From contig JABRWC010000085.1 in the NCBI GenBank assembly GCA_039961675.1, positions 1-64,000 on the forward strand: DNA of 64,000 bases, read 5' to 3'. The position numbers and the translations under genes are program-made. A model generated the notes under the pieces. It searched no databases. It worked only from the letters and a program-made list of their open reading frames with translations, and was not told the origin of the DNA. The stretch comes from JABRWC01 sp039961675 (GTDB lineage Bacteria; Planctomycetota; Phycisphaerae; UBA1845; Fen-1342). Positions 1-8,102 of this stretch are shown piece by piece. The stretch's first letter is position 1. Each line of letters starts with the position of its first letter.

Positions 1-1
1 G

Positions 2-526
2 ATGCAACGCGGGCCGGGCGGGCGTATCGCGTGGTACAGCCCCGACCCGCGTTGCATCTTCGACCTGGAACGGTTCAACGTCCCGCGCAGCGTCGCCCGT
101 GTCATCCGCGCCGGGGCGTTCGAAGTGCGGGTCAACACGGCCTTCGGCCGCGTGATTCGCGCCTGTGCGGACCGCGCCGAGGGCACGTGGATCACGCCCG
201 CGATCATGCGCCTGTACACGGCCCTGCACGAAAACGGCTATGCGCACAGCGTCGAAGCGTGGCGCGACGGAAAGCTGGCCGGCGGGCTGTATGGCGTGGC
301 ATTGGGCGGCGCGTTCTTCGGCGAGTCGATGTTCCACACGGTTACGAACGCGTCCAAGGTCGCCCTCGTGGCGCTCGTGGAGCGGCTGCGCGCTCGCGGG
401 TTTACACTGCTGGACACGCAGTGGAGCACGCCGCACCTTCGCATGTTCGGCGCGCTCGAGATCCCGCGCGCCGAATATCTGAGACGCCTGGAGCGCGCCC
501 TGGGCGTCGCCGCGCGGTTTGCGTGA
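2..526 (+). CDS. aat: Leucyl/phenylalanyl-tRNA--protein transferase, 5'-truncated by window edge
   Basis: Aat transfers Leu or Phe from charged tRNA to the N-terminus of proteins with basic N-termini, marking them for ClpAP degradation (N-degron pathway, cytoplasm). The visible 174 residues carry the family blocks: WYSPDPR near the start, EGTWIT, HSVEAW, GGLYGVALGG followed by GESMF and NASK, then a C-terminal EIPRAEYL. The family is usually about 200-240 residues and has some 50 residues before the WYSPDPR block, so the first ATG here is probably internal and the real start lies left of the window. No partner gene is adjacent; the next gene is convergent. The assignment is firm; the start is not visible. 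Confidence 0.93.
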   Translation: MQRGPGGRIAWYSPDPRCIFDLERFNVPRSVARVIRAGAFEVRVNTAFGRVIRACADRAEGTWITPAIMRLYTALHENGYAHSVEAWRDGKLAGGLYGVALGGAFFGESMFHTVTNASKVALVALVERLRARGFTLLDTQWSTPHLRMFGALEIPRAEYLRRLERALGVAARFA

Positions 527-711
527 ATGATCGATGAACGGCAGTCGAGTGCGGCGCGGGAGCGAACGTCGCCGCCGCGCCGCGGGGTCCGGCTGCGCGC
601 TCCGCTGACATCGCGGTCGTAGACCGTACTTACACCCCCCCTTTCTTGCGGGCTCGGCTCGGGTCGTCTTGCTCGCGGTGCGTCTCGGAGCTTCAGGCTC
701 CGCACTCGCCG

Positions 712-2988
712 CTACATCCCGGCCTCTTCGGGCGTGGTAATCACGGCATGGTCAAAAACCGATTCTGCATCGGACAGGTTAACCATGCGCACATACACGC
801 GCGTGCCCAGCATGAACTTGTACAGACCGCCTCCCAGGTTCACGACCGGCACCGGGTTGCCCGCATAGTCCGCCACCGTGAAGCTCCCGACCGCGGGCGC
901 CACCAGCGTCACCGCCAGCACCTCGTCCTCGAGAGGCCAGATCGTCGCGTATCGCACCCCGTCGAGCGCGCTGCGCGTGATGTAGCCGCGCACGTCGCGC
1001 GAGATGTTCAACAGCGAGACGCGCTCCAGGCTCCACACGCCGCTGGGCCGACGGAAGAGCATGAAGTCCTTGTCCACCGCCTTGGCGGCGTTCTTCTCTG
1101 CCTGGGTGAAATAGCCGCTGAGGCGGAGCTGCTCGTACTGGTTCAGGAGCCAGAGGTTCGCGTCGCGGTTCGGCCAGGTTTCCAGCGAGGACATCCAGAC
1201 CTGAATCGTCACGGGCATGTCATACGCGATGCTCTTGGCGAGCATGTATTCGATCTCATCGACGCTCGTATGCCGCGTGGAAGGATTGGAGAGCTCGGCC
1301 CAGCCGAGCTGAAGCTGCGTATACTCCGTCAACGCCCGCTGTCCGCTGGAGAACTTGCGTTCCAGGTCGCGGTTCACCTCGCTCTTGAGTCCGTTCGCCT
1401 CGATGTACGTGTAGTCGATCTGCCCGTCCATCCCCAGCAACGGCCACGAGTGCGAGCCGGCGTTGCCCGAGGACTCGACCCACGCCGGCTTGTTGGTCAT
1501 CGCGTCGTAGATTGCGTATTTCTGCGCGTTCAGTGAGTACCAGTCGGGGCAGTCGCGGTATTCCAAGCCGTCGAGGTAGATGTAGTCGAACCCCGCGGCG
1601 TCGAGCTTCGTCGCGATGTCCGCCGAATACTGCTGCACGCCGCCCGCCAGGTCCAGCTCGTAGCCCCAGAGGTCCTCGGTGACCGACAACAGTCCGACGG
1701 TCGCTCCCGCTGAGTGCGCCTGGCGACCCAGGCCCCCTTCCTGGTTCGCGGCGCGCCAGAACGGTCCCTCAAAACCGTACGGGGGCATCGTGGTGCGGAG
1801 CGTCTTGTAAGCGATGATCTCCTGGTCGATCACGATGTACTTCTTCTCAAACTCCGTCGGCCAACCCACCGGCGGCTCGGTGGTCTGGATGATCCCCGTG
1901 ACCTGGTCGATCGGCACGGCCGCGGCGAGCGTAGCGGTCTTCAGGCGGCGCAGAATCGGGCTGGCGCCGTCGCGGATATACGGGATGTGCTCCTTGGGAA
2001 TCTTGGAATGCGTCAGGTGTGCGCCGACCGTCAGGCCCGCCGCGTGGCAATCGTCGATCCACGCGGCCAGGTTCGCGGCGCCGCCCCACTTGTCGGTGCG
2101 CACTTCGTAGCTGTTGTACCGGTCGGCCCAGAAACCGGCGCGCAGCAGGACCTTCTTGAACCCCGCCGCCTGCGTGTACGCGATGGCCTGCGCGCGGTCG
2201 GCGTAGTCAAAGTCCATCCAGAAAAACTGCGAGCTGCCCAGGACTTCCTCCTGCTTGATGCTCGCGCCCAGCGGGATGTTGTAGTCCGCCTCGATCGTGG
2301 CGCACGCGGCCAGCACCGCTTCCTGGCTGTCAGCGCACGTGAACAGCGCCGCCTTACGACCGACCATCGTGACCTCGCTCGTCCATGGCAGGTTCGGGAA
2401 CGCCTCGGCGCGCACGTACCCGCCGCTGCCCTGTCCGCCCGTGCTGGTCATCGTGAACCGGTCAAGCGGGTAGACCCCGAGGCGGCGGGCCATGCCGCAG
2501 TCGGAATACGTCACGAACCGGTAGAGACTGCTGACCTGGGGGTTGACCGTGTTGAAGTTGAGGAATTCCACTTCCTCGATGCCCGCCGTATTCGTGATCG
2601 ACGCCAGCGTGAACACCAGGTATGTCGGACGCGTCGTCACGGAGACCGTCACGGACGGCGCGGTCGGAATCGTGCCGAACGTGAAGATCAGCAAGCTGTC
2701 CGTCTGCACGAAACTCGTCGGATCGTACGCGGTGCCGTTATACGTCACCCGGCAGGCGTACGGCCGGTTCGCCTCCAGGAGCACGCCGACTCGCTCGCAG
2801 CCCGCGACGGTGTCGATCAGCGAAGCGACCTTTCCGCTCGGCGTGAAGCTCATCGAAATACCGGCGGCCGCGAACGTCTGTGCCGGCGCCGCGGCGGCCG
2901 AGGCGGCCACCGCGCACAGCGCAGCGAACACCGGTGCGACCGGCTTGCGGACCACGTATGGAGGCGGTGCGTGTTGCCTACATCGCAT
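712..2988 (-). CDS. Secreted TIM-barrel protein, putative glycoside hydrolase
   Basis: A 758-residue exported protein: an Ala-rich signal peptide (about residues 18-37, ending AAAAPAQ) is followed by a beta-rich N-terminal region to about residue 200. The centre looks like a (beta/alpha)8 barrel of the alpha-galactosidase/GH31-36 type, with successive strand motifs FFWMDFDY, KKVLLRAGFW, GLTVGAHLTH and FDYIYLDGLEY. The Asp of YLDGLEY is the best candidate nucleophile. A C-terminal beta domain starts near TIWPLEDE. I cannot assign a CAZy family from the sequence; enzyme function is inferred from the barrel-like pattern. A long opposite-strand ORF over this gene is a codon-bias shadow. Confidence 0.7.
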   Translation of the reverse strand: MRCRQHAPPPYVVRKPVAPVFAALCAVAASAAAAPAQTFAAAGISMSFTPSGKVASLIDTVAGCERVGVLLEANRPYACRVTYNGTAYDPTSFVQTDSLLIFTFGTIPTAPSVTVSVTTRPTYLVFTLASITNTAGIEEVEFLNFNTVNPQVSSLYRFVTYSDCGMARRLGVYPLDRFTMTSTGGQGSGGYVRAEAFPNLPWTSEVTMVGRKAALFTCADSQEAVLAACATIEADYNIPLGASIKQEEVLGSSQFFWMDFDYADRAQAIAYTQAAGFKKVLLRAGFWADRYNSYEVRTDKWGGAANLAAWIDDCHAAGLTVGAHLTHSKIPKEHIPYIRDGASPILRRLKTATLAAAVPIDQVTGIIQTTEPPVGWPTEFEKKYIVIDQEIIAYKTLRTTMPPYGFEGPFWRAANQEGGLGRQAHSAGATVGLLSVTEDLWGYELDLAGGVQQYSADIATKLDAAGFDYIYLDGLEYRDCPDWYSLNAQKYAIYDAMTNKPAWVESSGNAGSHSWPLLGMDGQIDYTYIEANGLKSEVNRDLERKFSSGQRALTEYTQLQLGWAELSNPSTRHTSVDEIEYMLAKSIAYDMPVTIQVWMSSLETWPNRDANLWLLNQYEQLRLSGYFTQAEKNAAKAVDKDFMLFRRPSGVWSLERVSLLNISRDVRGYITRSALDGVRYATIWPLEDEVLAVTLVAPAVGSFTVADYAGNPVPVVNLGGGLYKFMLGTRVYVRMVNLSDAESVFDHAVITTPEEAGM

Positions 2989-3155
2989 GTACAGAACCCC
3001 CGGCTGCCTGTGCGGAAAGGGCGCGAACGAAGCGAAGTCGGCCCGGGCACAGAAACCTATGCCTTGTTAACGCAGGGATAGCGCCAGAAAGGTCCGCGGC
3101 TCGGCGGAACCACGTCGGATGGAACGCCAAATGTCCCCGTACAGGTCTCATTTTA

Positions 3156-4673
3156 TCACTGTCCCCCAACGCAGGCAACCCACGCCTCTTCGGAACCGGA
3201 GGGATTAATGCCCCGACCGGCGATAATCCGGCCGCCCTCCGAAACCGCGTACGCGTCGGTCAGACGCCATCCGGTGAGGGCCAGTCCGAGGTCGGTCACG
3301 AGCACGTCCCAGAGCCTCCGCATTCCCGCGGAGCTGGTGTAAATGAACGCTTCCGATCCGTCCGCCGTCAGGCTCGCGCCGACGATCACGCTCCCGTCGG
3401 CGGACGTGCCATTCGCCGCCGAAAAGCTGTCCCCGCCGGCCAGATCGCCAAGGTCCACCATCCCACCGATCGCGGTCCAGGCGAACGCATGCACGCCCTC
3501 GGCGCAGTCGCTGCTGCCGATGACCACCAGGCCGTTCGATGAAACCGCGTTTGCCCGACTGAACTCGCCGCCCGGAAGAAATCCCAACCCTGCGAGCCCG
3601 GCCGAGGCGGTCCAACGAAACGCCTGCTCGCCAGTTGCCACCGATCCGTAGCCCACTACCACCTGCCCGTCGCTCGAGACGCCCGTGGCCACGCTCTCGA
3701 GCGGGCCGCCGGCGAGGTCGCCGAGCGCCACCATTCCCCCCGCCGCGGTCCAGCGAAACGCCTCGATGCCGTTGGCCGACGTCCCGTATCCGACCACGAC
3801 CGACCCATCCGCGGAGCACGCGAGCGCGGAACTCCGAACGTTGCCGCCAGTGAGATCGCCGAGAGCAACGGCGCCCCCCAACGGCGTCCAGCGGAACGCT
3901 TCGGCCGAGGTCGAGCCGATTACCTGTCCAACAACCACCGTTCCGCCTGCGGAAATTCCGTGCGCGGCGCCGTTGGTAAAGCCCGCCACGAGATCCAGGT
4001 TGGTGATCCCGGCCTGGGAGCTGTACCAAAATCCGCGAACCGAGCCAAGCCCCACGCCGAACCGGCTCCCGACCACGACGCTGCCGTGACCGGATAGCCC
4101 GCGTGCCGTGCTGTACTCGGTACCGCCCGATGCCCCGCCGAGCGCCGCGAAGAACGGCACGTCCGGTTCAGGCTGGGAATCGACCGACGGCTCGCTCGGC
4201 GGCGGAGGCTCGCCGCCATCATCCGTGCCGCCGCCCGCCGAGTCACTGCTCCCGTCGTTCGCGCTGCCGTCACCCGAACCATCACCACCGCCATCCGTGG
4301 CGCCCGTGCCGGCGGCGTCGTTGGCGGGGGCATCGCCCTCGGTCGCGTCTCCGTCGTCGGATGCGCTGTCCGATCCTGCTGAACCGCTGCTGCTGCTCGA
4401 ATTCGACGCCGCACTGTTTCCCGCGCCACCGCCGCCGTCCCCAAACCCGGTGGGGAAGAACGCCCCGTCCGACGTGTCGCTTTCGCCGCCGCTCGAGTTT
4501 GCGTTCGTTACATCCTGGCCGTCACCGTTGGCCGAACCCGGGTCGAGAAGACTCTGTTCGCCGGACGGACAACCCGCGATCGAGAACATGATCGACGCTG
4601 CGCCGATCGCGGCGACGATCAGGCTGCGCGACCCGAGCTCGAGGGCCGATCCGATTGAGGAGCGTTGCGTCAT
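3156..4673 (-). CDS. HAF-repeat lipoprotein with Ser/Gly/Asp-rich linker
   Basis: 505 residues. The N-terminus has a hydrophobic stretch ending in a lipobox (SIAGC, Cys35), predicting a lipid-anchored envelope protein. Residues of about 40-165 are low complexity (Ser, Gly, Asp, Asn, Ala), likely a flexible spacer. The rest consists of HAF-type extracellular repeats with a period near 45 residues: AFRWT..GG.VALGDL.GG units alternate with GxSADGSVVVG units, suggesting a beta-propeller-like fold. Function is unknown; such proteins are common in Planctomycetota. A truncated relative lies at 16977-17378. Start chosen at the ATG that gives the complete signal sequence. Confidence 0.85.
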   Translation of the reverse strand: MTQRSSIGSALELGSRSLIVAAIGAASIMFSIAGCPSGEQSLLDPGSANGDGQDVTNANSSGGESDTSDGAFFPTGFGDGGGGAGNSAASNSSSSSGSAGSDSASDDGDATEGDAPANDAAGTGATDGGGDGSGDGSANDGSSDSAGGGTDDGGEPPPPSEPSVDSQPEPDVPFFAALGGASGGTEYSTARGLSGHGSVVVGSRFGVGLGSVRGFWYSSQAGITNLDLVAGFTNGAAHGISAGGTVVVGQVIGSTSAEAFRWTPLGGAVALGDLTGGNVRSSALACSADGSVVVGYGTSANGIEAFRWTAAGGMVALGDLAGGPLESVATGVSSDGQVVVGYGSVATGEQAFRWTASAGLAGLGFLPGGEFSRANAVSSNGLVVIGSSDCAEGVHAFAWTAIGGMVDLGDLAGGDSFSAANGTSADGSVIVGASLTADGSEAFIYTSSAGMRRLWDVLVTDLGLALTGWRLTDAYAVSEGGRIIAGRGINPSGSEEAWVACVGGQ

Positions 4674-5205
4674 GGCCTTCTCACTCCCGCCGACCGTCCG
4701 GCGGAACGGTTAATCAAGCCGGCGGTCGTTACAACCGAATAGTGAGAAAGCCGTCTGCTCTGAAACAAAGCCGCGCGCGGCGATCGCCCGTCACCTGGTC
4801 AGGCCGATACCATCCCATCCGCGGCATTGATCCAAGCGCATAGAATCGGACCGTACCGGACCGATGAAGTGCATCTTGGTCCGATATCCGGCTTGTGACG
4901 AAGAATCGTCAGTTCAGTCTAAAGACTGGCAGTGAGAACGTAATGCGGCGCATTCGAGAGACGGCCGCTCGTTCGCGTATCTGGCGCCCCACGCGAGTCG
5001 GGGGCGCCAGATTCGTGCAAACATGCGGACGCCGGGACCGGCGCGACGGTATGGAGCAACCGCGTGACTTGGAGGCAACCCTGAACTACGCAGCCAGCAC
5101 GCCCAGACGCTCTGCCCCCGAAGCGCTGCCGCATCGAGAGTAGAGCATAAGAGGCGCGCGCCGCCCACGACGCGCGCCCTGCACCGACTGTATCCAGCAA
5201 CGCGC
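4674..5205. other. Gene-poor interval
   Basis: About 530 bp between the HAF lipoprotein start and the micro-ORF pair. Several short ORFs cross it, but none has a ribosome site or recognisable product. The one clear structure is the long hairpin at 4979-5012. Promoters for the minus-strand HAF gene should lie near 4680-4760, but I could not pick one out convincingly. Confidence 0.5.
4979..5012. repeat. Perfect 12-bp inverted repeat (hairpin)
   Basis: Arms ATCTGGCGCCCC (4979-4990) and GGGGCGCCAGAT (5001-5012) are perfectly complementary around a 10-nt loop. There is no T-run on either side, so it is not a classical intrinsic terminator. Read on the minus strand it lies downstream of the two micro-ORFs at 5206-5352 and could close or protect that transcript. 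It could equally be a protein-binding palindrome. Confidence 0.75.
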
Positions 5206-5256
5206 TTAGCGCGAGCGGATGTTGATATCGTCGATTTCAGTAATAACGACGATCAT
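5206..5256 (-). CDS. SD-led 16-codon micro-ORF (second of pair)
   Basis: ATG at 5256-5254, TAA at 5208-5206, encoding MIVVITEIDDINIRSR. A GAGGGG ribosome site lies at 5270-5265, 8 nt before the ATG. It follows the 24-residue ORF by 21 bp on the same strand, so the two would be one transcript. The peptide begins with a hydrophobic run and ends acidic then basic; no family is recognised. Support comes only from the well-spaced SD and the tandem arrangement, so translation is plausible, not proven. Confidence 0.4.
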   Translation of the reverse strand: MIVVITEIDDINIRSR

Positions 5257-5277
5257 GGTCCGATCCCCTCGTATTCT

Positions 5278-5352
5278 TCAGGTAATCATCTCAATGATAA
5301 GCTGGATAAGATCGGCCAAGCTCCTGCCGATGTCGATCAGCGCGCCAGACAT
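5278..5352 (-). CDS. SD-led 24-codon amphipathic peptide ORF (first of pair)
   Basis: ATG at 5352-5350, TGA at 5280-5278. A canonical GGAGG lies at 5364-5360, 7 nt from the ATG. The peptide starts MSGALIDIGRSLADL and ends IQLIIEMIT. It has one Arg and three acidic residues, with Leu/Ile spaced every three to four residues as in an amphipathic helix. The layout is reminiscent of short membrane-active peptides such as delta-haemolysin/PSM types or type I toxins, but this is a resemblance of pattern, not demonstrated homology. A TTGACA-type promoter lies upstream at 5576-5549. Confidence 0.45.
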   Translation of the reverse strand: MSGALIDIGRSLADLIQLIIEMIT

Positions 5353-5618
5353 GATTGAACCTCCGCGAAATGTGAAACACCGCGCCTCAGGCTTGCACGT
5401 TCAGCGGGAGCCGGTTAACTTGGAGTGAGATGAGCGCGGCAAGATAGGCAAAAACGTATGCGGAATACCCCACACCCGCCGAATTCGCCGATTCGGCCGC
5501 GCCTCGTGGCTCTCCTGAACGTTGTCGAAACCCTCGCTCAGGGTCCACATAAAACCAAATCCAGCGGATTTGTCAAGCATTATCTGACGCAGTTTTGTGA
5601 AAATGCATCGGATTTGCG
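5353..5618. other. Interval upstream of kinase gene and micro-ORFs
   Basis: 266 bp, less GC-rich than its surroundings, holding the minus-strand promoter candidate at 5549-5576. The plus-strand kinase gene at 5619 must also be transcribed from here, but no convincing plus-strand -35/-10 pair was found. It appears to be a divergent control region. Confidence 0.4.
5549..5576 (-). promoter_or_regulatory. Candidate sigma70-type promoter reading toward the micro-ORFs
   Basis: On the minus strand a perfect TTGACA (5576-5571) is followed after 16 nt by TTTTAT (4 of 6 matches to the -10 consensus). Transcription would start near 5540, leaving a leader of about 190 nt before the 24-codon ORF. Evidence is motif only. 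A short ORF overlapping this stretch has no SD and is not called. Confidence 0.35.
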
Positions 5619-8075
5619 ATGAGCAGCCAACGCGCCAACTCCGCAACCGAGACGCTTCAGCCGGCGGTGGATGTCGGCGCCTGTCAGAACTGCGGCGAGC
5701 GCGGCAGCCTCACCCGTCGCTCCGAAAGGCTTCGGCTCTGCTCAGTTTGCCGCTTCGTAGCCCCGGCTGAGTTGCCCAGCCAGACAGCGGTCGAGGACTC
5801 CGATCTGCTCGGTTTTGTTACCGCACTTCGCGACACTTACACCCCCATGCGCGTCCTCGGCCGTGGTGCGCACGGGGTGACGCTTCTCGTCGAGCACCAG
5901 CTCCTGCGATACGCCTGCGTCGTCAAGCTGGTCCCCCACGCGACGTCCGACTCCTCACCCGCGTCCACGATGCGCCTCCGGAATGAAGCGCGCGCCGGGC
6001 TGCGCGTAAACAGCCCCAATGTGGTACGCGTGCTGGACTGTGACCACGTCGGCGGCGCCTGGTACTTCGTGATGGAGTACATCGAGGGCGTCGATCTGGG
6101 CGCCGTCACCGACTGCGGGCATCTGCTGGACTGGCGGCAGGCGCTTCGATTCGCCGTCGACGCCGCGACCGGCCTGTACGCCGTCCACCACGCGGGCCTC
6201 CTTCACCGCGACGTTAAGCCGGAAAACTTGATTCTCGGGCTGGACGGACGCGTGCGACTTGCGGACCTCGGCATCGCCAGCTTTCTGGACGACGGCAGCG
6301 CCGCCGGTTCGCCCTCCGAGTCGTCCGGGACACTGACCCACGTCGCGCCCGAAGCGCTGGTTCCCGGCGCGCGGATCGACGCACGTGCAGATCTGTATTC
6401 GCTCGGCGTCTCGCTCTATCAGCTCCTGACCGGACGCACGCCGCACGCCGCAGCCAGCGTCTACCAATCGCTGCTCGACGCGCAGTGGCGGCCCGCGGAG
6501 TGGCCGGCAGCGGCGCGCGAGGTTCCGGGCTGGTTCGTGGAAGTGATCCTGCGTCTGCTCGCGCCGGCGCCGCAGGACCGCTACGCGAGCGCCGAGGTTC
6601 TGCTGGAGCACCTGCGACATTCCGACGGGCGCCACGAACCGCTGGCGCCAGAGGGCGCGGTTGAGAGATCGGCCCCGCGTGGCCTCACGGTTCTCCCGTT
6701 CGAGAACGAAACGGGACATGCCCCCGACGAATGGCTCTGCTACGCGATCGCGGACAACGTCTCGCGCGGTCTTTCGCGCGTGCCCGGCGTATACGTCTCG
6801 GACCGTGACGAGTTCATGAAAGTGCTGGAGCGCGTGCGCCGCGGCGCTCCGCAATTCGACGAATCCGCCTTGCGCGAAGCGGGACGCCTGACCGGCGCCG
6901 CGACCGTCATCCGTGGGAAATTCCAGCGCCAAGACGCCGGAATCACCATCTGGTGCGACGTGCACAACCCGGGCGCCGGGGTGCACCGGCAGCTTGAGCC
7001 GGTTGGGGGGTCCCTCGCGCGCCTGGGCGAACTGCGCTCCCTCCTCTTCCGGCAGGTCTGTCAGGCCGTCGGCGTCGACGCGCACTTCGACGCCGTCGCC
7101 GCCGGGGACAATCCGCCGCCAGCGGCACAGGAAGCGTTCTTCTTGGCCAGGCGGGCGCATCTTCGCGGGGAGTACGAACAGGCGATGAAGCACGCCGCCG
7201 ACGCCGTCGCGATCGATCCCGAGTTCTGCGAAGCGATCGGGATGCTGGGCGCCTGCTGCTCGCGTCTGGGGCTGTACGAGCAGGCGGCGCGCCACCATCA
7301 GCAACAGGAGCTGGTCGCCGGCCGGCGCGGCGACGGGCGGCAGGTTGTCGAGGCGCAGGCGAACCTGGGCGTCATGCACTACTTTCGCGGCGAGTACGAG
7401 CAGGCGCTGGGGCACTACCAGCGTGCGGCCCACACGGCGGAGGCGCTTGGCCTGGCCAGTGAGCTGGCGCAAATCTGCAACAACCTGGGGTTCGTGCAGT
7501 TCCGCCTGGGGCGCACGGTCGAGGCCCAGGCTGCGTTTTCGCGCGCAATCGAGATGCACAAGTCCTTCGGCGCCCTGGTGTTCCTGATTGGGCCGTACAG
7601 CGGGATCGGCAACATCCTACGCCAGGAGCAGCGTCTGGACGAGGCGCGCGATTACTACCATCGCGCGCTGGCGCTCGCACTGGAGAGCGACGACCGTGTC
7701 AACGTCGGCATTTCGTACATGCACCTGGGGCGCTGTGCCTTGCAGCTCGGCCGGATCGCTGTGGCCAAGCACGAGCTGGCGCTGTCGCTCAGTGCGCTGG
7801 AGGAGACGCGCTTCTGGAATGGGCTGACGCGCGTCTACGAGAGCATCGCCGAACTGAACCTGCGGCTGCATAATTACGCCGAGGCGGTCCGTTGTGCCGA
7901 TCGTCAGATTGAGCTGGCGCGGCTGCACGCGAATCGCGGAATGGAGGCGGCGGCCTGGCGACTGAGAGCGCAGGCGCTCAGCGCCGCCGGTCAGCCGGAT
8001 GCGGCGGCTTCGTCGCTCGACCGGGCGGCGGAGCTTGAGGCGATCCGTCCCGTGGGGGCGAATCAGGCCTCGTGA
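5619..8075 (+). CDS. Zinc-ribbon Ser/Thr protein kinase with C-terminal TPR array
   Basis: 818 residues. An N-terminal zinc ribbon (C22-x2-C25 ... C41-x2-C44) precedes a Hanks-type kinase: glycine loop GRGAHG (81-86), Lys103, catalytic HRDVKPEN (Asp198), DLG (Asp216) in place of DFG, APE (243-245), and DLYSLGVSLYQLLTGRTPH. Residues of about 355-480 (from LTVLPFENETG) resemble the TolB-N/FlgO-like domain often linked to regulators. From about 500 to the end are tetratricopeptide repeats. No membrane segment is visible, so it is probably cytoplasmic. The histidine kinase gene starts 27 bp after its stop, indicating co-transcription. All catalytic residues are present, so an active kinase is expected. 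Confidence 0.92.
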   Translation: MSSQRANSATETLQPAVDVGACQNCGERGSLTRRSERLRLCSVCRFVAPAELPSQTAVEDSDLLGFVTALRDTYTPMRVLGRGAHGVTLLVEHQLLRYACVVKLVPHATSDSSPASTMRLRNEARAGLRVNSPNVVRVLDCDHVGGAWYFVMEYIEGVDLGAVTDCGHLLDWRQALRFAVDAATGLYAVHHAGLLHRDVKPENLILGLDGRVRLADLGIASFLDDGSAAGSPSESSGTLTHVAPEALVPGARIDARADLYSLGVSLYQLLTGRTPHAAASVYQSLLDAQWRPAEWPAAAREVPGWFVEVILRLLAPAPQDRYASAEVLLEHLRHSDGRHEPLAPEGAVERSAPRGLTVLPFENETGHAPDEWLCYAIADNVSRGLSRVPGVYVSDRDEFMKVLERVRRGAPQFDESALREAGRLTGAATVIRGKFQRQDAGITIWCDVHNPGAGVHRQLEPVGGSLARLGELRSLLFRQVCQAVGVDAHFDAVAAGDNPPPAAQEAFFLARRAHLRGEYEQAMKHAADAVAIDPEFCEAIGMLGACCSRLGLYEQAARHHQQQELVAGRRGDGRQVVEAQANLGVMHYFRGEYEQALGHYQRAAHTAEALGLASELAQICNNLGFVQFRLGRTVEAQAAFSRAIEMHKSFGALVFLIGPYSGIGNILRQEQRLDEARDYYHRALALALESDDRVNVGISYMHLGRCALQLGRIAVAKHELALSLSALEETRFWNGLTRVYESIAELNLRLHNYAEAVRCADRQIELARLHANRGMEAAAWRLRAQALSAAGQPDAAASSLDRAAELEAIRPVGANQAS

Positions 8076-8102
8076 GTCCGGCCGCTCAGGGGAGGTGAGA
8101 CC

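Noticed and set aside
1714..3081. Long plus-strand open frame antisense to the TIM-barrel gene
   Set aside because: Arginine/proline-rich shadow of the opposite strand; no domain, signal peptide or SD. Similar shadows occur under the GH2 gene (18303-20255) and the dockerin-tagged gene (58255-59544).
4919..5200. 93-residue minus-strand ORF after the micro-ORF pair
   Set aside because: Starts on TTG with no SD and runs through the hairpin; composition looks like chance.
5401..5646. 81-residue minus-strand ORF upstream of the micro-ORFs
   Set aside because: No SD, no recognisable product, and it overlaps the kinase start and the promoter candidate.
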